Of a stretch of DNA of 64,000 nt, positions 50,785-60,403 are shown piece after piece; position 1 is the first letter of the stretch; every line of letters begins with the position of its first letter. This stretch comes from Onchocerca lupi (taxonomy: Eukaryota > Nematoda > Chromadorea > Rhabditida > Onchocercidae), in NCBI GenBank assembly GCA_028564675.1, contig JAOVVO010000245.1:41033-105032 (forward strand). The letters run 5' to 3'. The notes below the pieces were generated by a model. That model was not told the origin of the DNA. It made no database searches and worked only from the letters and a program-made list of their open reading frames with translations. Made by a program: the position numbers and the translations under genes.

Positions 50785-53700
50785 GAATTTCTCAATAACA
50801 GACAATCTTTTTTGAATTAAATTTAGCTTATCCTCAGCGTAAATGAAATAAAGGACAAATTTTTGGATACAAATTGTCGAAATTCGTCGACAATGAGGAC
50901 CATTTTTTCAAGACATTTACTGAAGAAGTAAATTTAACTTTTGTATATATTATTTCTTCATGATCCACAACAATTATCATCAATCTTTGTTGATATGTAC
51001 AGATATTGCTTATTACATTTCTATCTTTTGCAAAAAAATACCTATTTATTCTGGAATAAGTATTTTATATATACTAAGCAAAGGGATTACTGTCTTTGTA
51101 CACAGATCAAATTTTAAATCACTTACTGGATCTTTTTTGATTTTATGTAATAAATCACAATCGGCGCACTTATATAATTCGCGATTTTGCATTGTTTTAT
51201 TCAATCGATAAACACGATAACCTTCGCCTTCCGAAATCGCGATGTTCATATTTCCTTGCTCATCAACTAGTCTTGTATATGGTTCGTTTCCATATTCAGC
51301 ACTACATTCCCGTTGCAGTGGTATCTCATAATCTACACTGCAATCAACCGAATATGCAATTCTATATTTTTTATTTACATCACTATTTTAATTATCCAAA
51401 AACTTCTTCAATGCTTCTCATATCAAAATCTTCTGATGAAATATACTCTGGAATGTGTTAATATATTACCACATATTCACATATACATTAAATACTAATG
51501 TAAGTGTGAAAGTATAAAATGGCTCTGGAATGGAAGTGTTAATATAGCGCAATTGTGAACAAGAAAAGTCAAGCTACTTTCCTCCTATATCATCTATTTG
51601 TTACATAGCCAGTTCAATCATCACAAATATTATTAAGATCGACAAGTCCCATGAACCAAAATAATCGATTCGATCCTAGAAGTTCTTCTACTATATAAAT
51701 ATTTTATTCTGCAAGAAAAAAAAAATCTGACCTGTTGTCCTCTTTCTGCTTATTCTCATCAACATCATTCATCTGCTATAAATAAGCTATTTTTGGTGTT
51801 TAAATAAGCAAAAAATGATCTTGTTTAATCATGGACAATTTGCACTTGCTCAAGCCATATTTGAAATTATTTGTATCTCAAGAGGGAGAATGCTTCTCTA
51901 ACTTAACTGCTGCAATTTGATATCTCGGAAATGATAAATAGACTGAAATAAAGTACGACCATGCATACTTTTAAAAGATGAAAATCTTGTCGTAGGAATG
52001 ATTTACATTGAGTAATGAAAAATATGCTTAAGTTTTTACAAATCTTTATTTCTTATAAAAATGATCAACCTTTACTGTAGATGAAATAATATTTGATGGA
52101 TTGAGTGCAGCATATTCGAACAGTTGTTTTACAGCTTCTTCACAAGTAATATGTTGAGATTTCAAGCAATAAATTAGTCTTTTAACTTCTTCTTTTATTT
52201 CGTTTCGAGACCTGGCACAAATATCTATACAATATCTTATAACAGAAACAAGTAACTAATATTAAATCGGAGAATGATTTGTTGCAGTGCATCAAAAAGC
52301 ACATGCCGACTGATGTGCATTCGCATCATCACAATGGAAAATGCTTTGCAATGAGTGAACCAATGGTTAATTTTGAACTTATAAATTAAACATGATATCC
52401 GTGAAACGAACTTCTTCTACGCATAGCAAAAAAAGAAAAAGATTACCGCATGCCGCCGACGCACGGAGTGGCACCAGTTCTGCCTACCTAGAAAGCAACA
52501 ATTTTTATCATATTTTAACTTTTTAACATTGCAACCTTTGAAACACCATAATGAACTGTATTTCTACTTCAAAAAAATAGATTTAGGAAAATCAAATCTA
52601 ACAAAATTTATTAAAACAAAAGACTAAATAATAAAACATTAAGGTACTTAAATTAATAACATACAGGTCCAATTGTCCTGGTGTATATATTACTTCCACC
52701 ATAACGTTGAGGATTGACAAACTTCGGTATACCCACCAGAGCTCCCAAAGTTTGCTGCGCTGGAACACTTTCGATGTAATAATTCGCACTGCAACTCGGT
52801 GCCATATTTTTTTCCGGTTTCATCGCTTCATGAGTACCCGATGTGGCCATGCCATTTATAGCTGATTCAATAACTGCTAAAAATTTCTAATCAGATAAAG
52901 GAAATTCAGCCATTTACGGTATTCGACTGATGTTTGATTAAAAAACGATACAATCCAAGTATTAGAGAATCACCTGACATTTCATTATACTATTGGAAAT
53001 CTATCTTGTTGCTCAAAATGATGGACAGAGTAACGGGATGATGAGGAAAGGCAGCTAAATTCTTTGATCAAAATAGAGTAACTGTAAACTCCTTAAGGAT
53101 TACAAAAGCGTGATATCTGAACACAAAAAGAATTTATATAGTATTGTTCTCCTTGCCGACAGTTCAACTTAAAGTTAAATAAGGCTGATAATCTTAAGAT
53201 TGACGAAAAACCATTCCTCTGAAGCTAGTTTAATCTATTTGCTATATTAAAGTTACTAGCGAGAAGTTAACAAGAAATTTTTGCAAATACTCAGAACAAA
53301 TTAATATTTTTCTTCCATACATACATGAAGAAGTAGTAGTCGATACGGCGTGATTAACCATCTGCATTTGCTCGGTATTTGTGCCACTTTCACTGACGCG
53401 ATATAATTTGTAGCTACCATTTTCAGCGACTGCAATATGTGTCAATTTCCCTTCGTTATCTAAGAGCCGAATGACTGGTGGTACCATTTTTGTGGTCACT
53501 GCTGCCGCAGATGTTGGTTGTGAAATGATGATAGGCAAATAAAGTTGATTATTTGCTGTATCACTTTGCATTGTTGTCATTGGTAAACTGCAAACGTTTC
53601 ATTCTTTTTCATTTCTCTAATTTATCACCGTAATACCGTTAATACGATTCAAGGAAGATGCTATTGACAACAGGGTTCAATAACAACAAAGAGATTGTGC

Positions 53701-55577
53701 CCACGTTTCCCGATCATAGAAAGGACAGTTTTACTAAAGTATTTACCAAAAGAAAAAAAAATACCCTAGAGATAAACTATCAAAACAAGTTAAAAAGAAA
53801 TATCTAAAGGTATGTAGGACAAGAAGCATATTTCTTTTAATTAGTTTTAAACAAATTTTCTTCAAAAAAAAAAAAAAATGCTTTCAATAAAAATTTAAAA
53901 TAAAGGTTATTACCTAATTCCGTTACTGATATTCCCAGCACACTGACTGCTCCCTTCGCATATATTTGCTGGTGTACCGTGAACTCCCATACCACTTTCC
54001 AATTTACTAATTTGTAAACTATTTGTATCTTGTTTTACACCTGTCTTGCTTCTGGTACGATAAGAAACTGGCGATTTATTTTCACGCTCTCTCATGGCTG
54101 CATCTATTGCCTTGTTTGCAACTTTACCTGGGGAAGAAATACCATTTTTGAATGTCTTTAGGCAACCACTTCGCTGATCCTGCTTCTATAAATCATTCAT
54201 GATAACGTATGAAATAATTTCATATCATTTTTAATTTTTGTTAAATCAGAAATTATAAGTGACATGAAATTATTGTCAAAGATGCTCGCATCCTATTCCA
54301 TTATATTTTACTAAAAGTACTTTCGACTGAAATCAAAGACTGAAAAACTAGAAAATCACATATTTTGTGAATTGTAATTACTTGTATGCATATCACTTAT
54401 CTTTTGACTGCATCATATATTCTTTTCTGATATGCATGCTATCTATTAACATAAGCATTATTCACTTGCAGTACAATATCTAAGTACATACTGTAACATA
54501 TTCTAATATATGTCACATTATACAACTTTGAAATTACATTTAAATTACTCACTGCAAGCGCTTCATCATTCGCCATTTTAAGAATTTGTAACCGAACTCC
54601 AATAGATGTTACTTTTGCATCCATTAATAGAGAAAGCTGTTCAGCTGCTTTGGCATGAGATAATCGATGATTTTTAACTCGTCGGACAATGTCCTTGACG
54701 ATCGGTGCATCCCAGTCGTATTTGCTTTTCTTTCTTAATAACTGATTTTAATTTAAAAAACAAGTTCGCACAAAAAATAAGAATTTCATTTTCTCTTAAT
54801 AAAAAATATCAGCATGGAAAATAAAAAGAAAAATGCATACTTCAAAAAGCAAAATTCCAAATAAAAATCATATTATGAATCATTATGCAAAATTTTGTTA
54901 TGCAATTAAGGAATGGATTAAAGATAATTGAGTCATTATGCGAAATTTTTGTTACGCAAATAACGAATGGATTGAAGATAACTTGGAGGCAAAAATTTAA
55001 ACATTTTCGAAAATCTATTCATCACGAAATTCGAATCAAAATATTAAGGCACGCTTGAATGAATTTGTCCAAACTTGTTAATTATCTTAATTCAGTCCTA
55101 AAATCTAAAAAATGGGAGATTTTATGGAATATGAAAATCTTGAGGTTTTAATAATAAAATCAACATACTTTGAATCTTCATTCGTCAGATCTTCCCCTTC
55201 AACAGCAGCACTTTGCAAACTTGTCTGTAAAATATGACTAAAGATAATGGTAAAGTTTCATTCTATCATATGTTAAAGTCTGTACAAAAAAGTACCGCTG
55301 GAATGTAATTCTGAAAACTATATGGTACAATTAAATTCTATACCTCCGCAACTTCATTTATCGTCTTCTCTAGCGCATCTTCTACGACTCCATTATTGTC
55401 ATCTTTGTTATTTTCATGCTCTTCATCAACTACATTATCATCCAAAAATTTTTCTTTGAAATCTCGATCTTCCGTTGGGAGTTCTTCATTCAAATTCTGA
55501 CTGTCAGCTCCACTATCCTGTCCAGCTCCTACCACTGTTGTTATCTTGTTATCATTGTAAAGCAATTCCATTTCCAT
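50249..55577 (-). CDS. Unrecognised protein with duplicated modules and a Cys/His cluster
   Basis: Twelve minus-strand exons (55344-55577, 55169-55224, 54553-54733, 53914-54185, 53325-53587, 52665-52876, 52447-52487, 52076-52211, 51732-51775, 51127-51337, 50570-50725, 50249-50467) join in phase to 674 residues. An acidic N-terminus (1-97) leads to helical module A1 (about 103-150: IVKDIVRRVKNHRLSHAKAA). Beta-like module B1 (284-315: RLLDNEGKLTHIAVAENG, SYKLYRV) follows, then A2 (about 422-462: IKEEVKRLIYCLKSQHIT, EEAVKQLF) and B2 (498-528: RLVDEQGNMNIAISEGEG, YRVYRL). B2 continues into KCADC (Cys537, Cys540) and IHPLHHPKC (His566, His569 or 570, Cys573), a FLYWCH-like metal-binding arrangement. 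The basic C-terminus (SPVRKRPHVIPERS, LRKRKAR) suggests a nucleus. A DNA- or chromatin-binding role is inference only. The start is the first ATG after a TTTCAAG acceptor; an upstream exon cannot be excluded. Confidence 0.75.
50728..50783 (-). repeat. 56-nt homopolymer forming a splice acceptor tract
   Basis: On the minus strand this is poly-T ending in TAG, directly before exon 50570-50725 of the orphan gene. It serves as the polypyrimidine tract. Confidence 0.85.
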
Positions 55578-56135
55578 TTCCACGATTCCACCACGTTGCT
55601 TCTTTCTTGAAATATTTATGTAATTAAGTTCATTTAAAGAAACATCTAAAATCGATACAGCAAGAACGACACATGCTTGTTCATAGAGTAGTTTTGGAAA
55701 TCTGCTTAGATAATAGAATGCTTATTCATCAAGTACCCTTTCATGAATCTTCTTAAGTATGCGTTCGCGAAAGGAATAAACTTTTTAGTAAACAGGATAA
55801 TCAACTTCCAAAAGAACATTTTCGTCAGCAGTAAATCAATTCCACTTATCATCTTAAATTTCCAATCGCTAAATAAAAGCATAGTCCATAAATTGTAAGC
55901 AAATAAAATCTTAGAATTTGAAGCAGACTACCGAGAGCTGAAGTAGCAGTTTTCTTGATAAAATAGCAACAAATGGAAGTATTCTTTTGAGGATAACGCA
56001 AATGCCACCATAAAAAAACCAAATTATCAAAGAAATTTCTATATCTTCTTCATTTATTAACAGGTGTATATGTACAATTTCAGCAAAAAATCAACAGCAA
56101 TAGCAAATTAAGAAATTTTCAGTTAATCTACAGAA
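55578..56135. other. Gemin6 to orphan-gene spacer
   Basis: 558 bp between two genes on the same minus strand. On that strand a TTTCAAG lies just before the orphan gene's ATG and could be a trans-splice acceptor. I see no coding exon here, although a short upstream exon is possible. Confidence 0.45.
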
Positions 56136-57308
56136 TTAATTTCCTGATGGAGAGTTCATTTCTGGAACTTTTGAAATTAATTTCTTCATTCTCGATAAAA
56201 TGATAGCATTATCACAAAAACAATCTTCTGCCGTAAAAGGTGCGACGATTCGTACGGCATCAAATAGAGTGATTGATCCATCACTGTTGTTCTTCACTTG
56301 GATTTGATTCTGTTCTAACCAGTCAATCAACCTTTTTCGTCTAAAAAATCATCTAAATATTAGATGGTCACGGATATTCAATGTTATTAAACACTTATAT
56401 TGGCGTTCAAAGCCAAAAAATCACATGGATTGAACCAGACATTTGATATTTGTATTGGAATCTTTTAAGAATGCTGTTCTTTCGGCACAATAACACCATG
56501 ATTTTTTTTTTCTCAGACATTTAATAATTTTGATAACCTTGTTGATAAAGGAAAAAAAATTCCCCAAAATATTATGAAAAAAAAAACAGTGGAGGAGATG
56601 AGACAGAGAAATGACAGAAAAATAATAATGAAAATATATGCAGTAAAAACTTGAAGTTTATAAAAAAAAAACCTTTCTGAAATCTGTTCTTTGGATGATT
56701 GTGGTGCTCCTCTAAGCAATTTTCCAAACCAACACTCGAGATCCGGCGTTCTTTTAATGCATCCATCCGGTAACTGATCGTTATCGAATTTTCTCAAATC
56801 TTTTATCGATTTACCGGGAATAACTCTAACAGTCTTTGGCTCTGAAATAAATAAATTTCTTGCGATTTTCCATATGCATTATCTTATCAAATCTTATTAA
56901 CATATTTGCGAAAAATTATTATGACATTTTCCATTTTACGTCGCAGAATACTGTAAACTTTACAGTATTCTTTATGAGTATCATGAAAAATATCCCTTCA
57001 AAACACAATTTTTCATCAGAAAATTCGGGACTCATGGACAGACAAAAGTGTCGAAATAAGGAAATAGCATAAATTTGATTAAAGTTGAATCATTAATTAA
57101 ATGAAATATGGCCAACTAAATTTAAGACTATACCTGCGTTACATGTGAAAACAATGATTACAACTGAATGAGTGATTGGATCAAATGTGAATATATTGCC
57201 ATAAACGGTTTTATTGTTAACCAAATCAACAGCTACTGGTTCCCCACATAAATGATACATCGCAGATATGGAGAAATCGTGTACTGATGACGTACAAACT
57301 TCTCCCAT
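56136..57308 (-). CDS. GEMIN6: Gemin6-like SMN-complex protein
   Basis: Gemin6 pairs with Gemin7 as an Sm-fold dimer in the SMN complex that assembles spliceosomal snRNPs. Three minus-strand exons (57134-57308, 56673-56841, 56136-56340) give 182 residues (human 167), all in phase. The N-terminal part has an Sm-like strand pattern (GEPVAVDLVNNKTVYGNIFT, then FDPITHSVVIIVF). The C-terminal extension is the diagnostic part: ERRKRLIDWLEQNQIQV, RIVAPFTAEDCFCDNAIILS and RMKKLI parallel human ERKNSLKKWLEKNHIPI, LTIDPPYGPENCSSSNEIIL and RVQDLI. Identity is low, so orthology rests on this ordered match. The start MGEVCTSSV is the first in-frame ATG. The gene lies 558 bp upstream of the orphan gene on the same strand. 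Confidence 0.78.
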
Positions 57309-58095
57309 ACTGTCGTATAGTATTTTTTGTCAATAAATGGGTTGAAACGTGTTCAAATAATAGAAAAAACGATCACATTAAAATTTGACATAACCTAATA
57401 AAATAAAAGTATAAACAAATACAAGAAAAAACTGATAAAATATGCGTTTTTAACAAAAGAAGAGGATGATTAAACTGTTTTGAAACTATCATATCAAGGA
57501 AATAATAAAATTTTTAAACCACAATGCCAATAATATAAGCTAATTTAAGCCGAAGTTTATGATCTGAAGTTCAACAGTTATGGAAAAGGAACGGATTATT
57601 TATTATACTCATTTAGAAGCGACAAAATTTTCGAACTGAGTAAAAAAAAAATAAATCTAGATTAGGCAACATCAGAAAAGTAAAAAAAAAAAAAAAGAAA
57701 GAAAATTTAATAATAGTTGCATATACATAACGAAAATACTTCAATTCAAATTTTTAGCAAAAATTCCAAAAGCGTGATTTGAGAAACTTTACATAGTTCA
57801 TTAGTACAACTTATCATTAACATTCCTTTTTTCATCAAATCTTAAAAAAAAATTCAAGTACTCATTATAAATGCCTAATTCACAAAAATCACTGTGCAAT
57901 CGTTAAAAATTTTCTACTAAATGATTATCGAAATTAAAACTTAGACATGGAATATAAATTCATTACCACAGAAAAATAATATGTAGCTATTAATAATTCC
58001 TTGAAAAAACTAAATACAGAACGAGAATTAGAACTGTAATACTCAAATTCCGATACGGCAACTAAATTCTCAATACAAACAATGTAACAAGATAC

Positions 58096-58251
58096 ATGGC
58101 GGGCGGCAAAAATGCAAACGGGAACGCCACGAAATTGCTCATCCCTTTTGATTCGACTTCATTAAATAGATTGTTGGATCACAATGCCAACTTTTTGAAC
58201 AACTTTGATAGAGCCGATATGAAAATTTTTTGTTTCAAGTGTAATTATTGA
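58096..58251 (+). CDS. Short ORF, hypothetical 51-residue peptide
   Basis: Begins MAGGKNANGNATKLLIPF and ends FCFKCNY before a TGA. Its first 50 bases are far more GC-rich than the region and it has a clear ATG. I know no family that matches. The reverse strand also has an open frame with a hydrophobic peptide here, so coding sense is unsure. It could equally be a first exon. Confidence 0.25.
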   Translation: MAGGKNANGNATKLLIPFDSTSLNRLLDHNANFLNNFDRADMKIFCFKCNY

Positions 58252-59810
58252 AGACGAATTTGTTGTAGAATTACTGTTTATTTATTTATATTTTTTTTTT
58301 CGAATTTATTGTTTATTTACTGTAGAGCATAACACAAAATAATGTTAATAATTAGCGTAAAGGCTGAAAATTAAATATTAGCCTTTAATCTTTATGCTAT
58401 AGCAGTAGAAGATATCAGTTACTCTATTTCAGATGTAAATTTTCAAATAATTCTATGCAGCACTTGTTATTACTTTATCATATAGCTTTACACTATGTTC
58501 TTTAATATCGAAAAAAAAAGATAGTGATAATAATGATGTAGATAACAGTATTGTATTATATAATTTGCTATAATTATGATGCTTGCTATATGGAATTAAA
58601 ATTCATTAATACATTTTTTTTTTGCTTTTCAGATATCTTTTCAACGATTAATGATAATCTCATTTTTTATTCATACTTTTGTAACCAAAATTATTATTTA
58701 GTAGAGTTTCTTGAAAAATTCATTATCATCATCATTAACTATTCGTAGCAAAAATTTAATGGAATTTCTTAAAAAAAAATAAATTTGATTTTTTGAAATA
58801 CTGTTGCTACTCCTATTATGATTATATATTATCAGTGTCCTAAAAAAAAAAAAAAAAAAAAAAAAAATGGAATGAAATGAAACATCATTAAATATTTGCA
58901 TTCTTTGATATCAAATAAGATGGATTTGAATCACAAGCATATTTATCAGTGCAAAAATGATATTGACATTGATTTTTTTTTTCGATATTATTATCAATTT
59001 CAAATCAAATTTTTTTGCATTCTCTCAGTATAAAGATATAATCTATAATTCAATTTTGCAAAAAATTCACTAATTAATGCTTGCTAACTTTTATCAATTT
59101 TCAATTTCAGATAACTGAAATCATTATTTCACCAATAGAATGATAAGTTGTGAAATTTTTGCTTTGATATGTCAGAAATCCTTTTTTCTTGGCAATGACA
59201 TTCCAAATTTGATTTTCACAGATAATCCTACAACTTCTCTTCACCCAACAATTTTGAATTCACAACTTTTTCATCTCTAAATAAACACTCAAAAGATTTT
59301 GTTGAAATTTTCAGGCATGTCATCTTAAAAAAGTCGAAAATGTTGTTAAAAATATTCAATCTTTTTATGTTACTTACATGCGTTTCACTTCAAATTCTAT
59401 TAGTCTATAATGATTATATTTCATTTGATCTGTTTCATTGGTTATCAATTATCAAATCAATGTTTGATTAAAATTTTGAAAGAATTTACGAATTATTTTA
59501 ATAAATAAACAAATTTGAATAATCATTACAAAGAAGTTTATAACTTGTTGGAATTTTTTTTTTCTTTTTTTTTTTTCAGAATTATTCTAATCATCTTTTC
59601 CTTTACAACATATTTTATCCTTTTTTGAAATTATTTGAAAATTTATTTCAAATAAATTGATTAATTGTTGAAATAATAATGTGCAAAATTTGATATAAAA
59701 AATCAAAAAAAAAAATATTTTCTTGACAAAATTTTTTTTTGATAAAAAATAAAGAATTTCCATCATAATATAATTATATACGAAAAAATGTTCGTAATTC
59801 TTATTATGCT

Positions 59811-60130
59811 GATGACAAATTCATAAGTAAAAATTATATCTTTGCAATGCGCTTAAATGTTCAATATTTATTCAAAAAAAAAAAACACTGCCATTTCAAG
59901 GAAGAGATTACAGTTTGTGTGAAATATATTCCAAAAAGATTACAAAATGATTTCAAAAGAATAGAAGGATTGATGACAAACTTATAAATAAAAATTATTT
60001 CTTTGCATTTAAATCTTATATTTAAAAAAAAAGAAAGGAAAAAACTTTGTCATACCAAGGAAGAAATTACAGCTCTTGCAAAGTATAATCCAAAAATGTC
60101 ACAAAATGATTATCAAAAGAAAAGAACAGG
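59811..60130. repeat. 161-bp diverged tandem duplication
   Basis: Copy 1 is 59811-59971 and copy 2 about 59972-60130. Matching landmarks in both are GATGACAAA..TATAAATAAAAATTAT, TTTGCA, CAAGGAAGA.ATTACAG, ATTCCAAAAA and CACAAAATGATT.TCAAAAGAA.AGAA. The short Lys-rich ORF in copy 2 (60003-60206) is not supported as a gene. Confidence 0.75.
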
Positions 60131-60263
60131 AAAGAAGATGAAAAAAACAAATCTCTTACTGTACAGGATGTTAAAAGCATTGTTATCAGCAAATTGTTTC
60201 TTATAAAAAGGCAATTCAAATATTTGCCATAATATTATCATCAAATAATAAAATTTATCAGGA

Positions 60264-60362
60264 ATGAAAAATTGCTTCATCCTTTGCTTCGTTATTTTAT
60301 TATTATTTTTCATAAATATCCAGGGTTTATCAAAAATAAATGATGCAAAGTAAGTATATTAT

Positions 60363-60403
<41 letters not shown>

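Larger units (their letters stand above)
57309..60263. other. Spacer before the cathepsin gene
   Basis: About 3 kb, AT-rich, with homopolymers (58843-58867). It contains a 52-codon ORF at 58096-58251 and a 161-bp tandem duplication at 59811-60130. The cathepsin promoter should lie at the right end. Confidence 0.55.

Noticed and set aside
60003..60206. Lys-rich ORF upstream of the cathepsin
   Set aside because: It lies in one unit of a tandem duplication whose other unit does not keep the frame.
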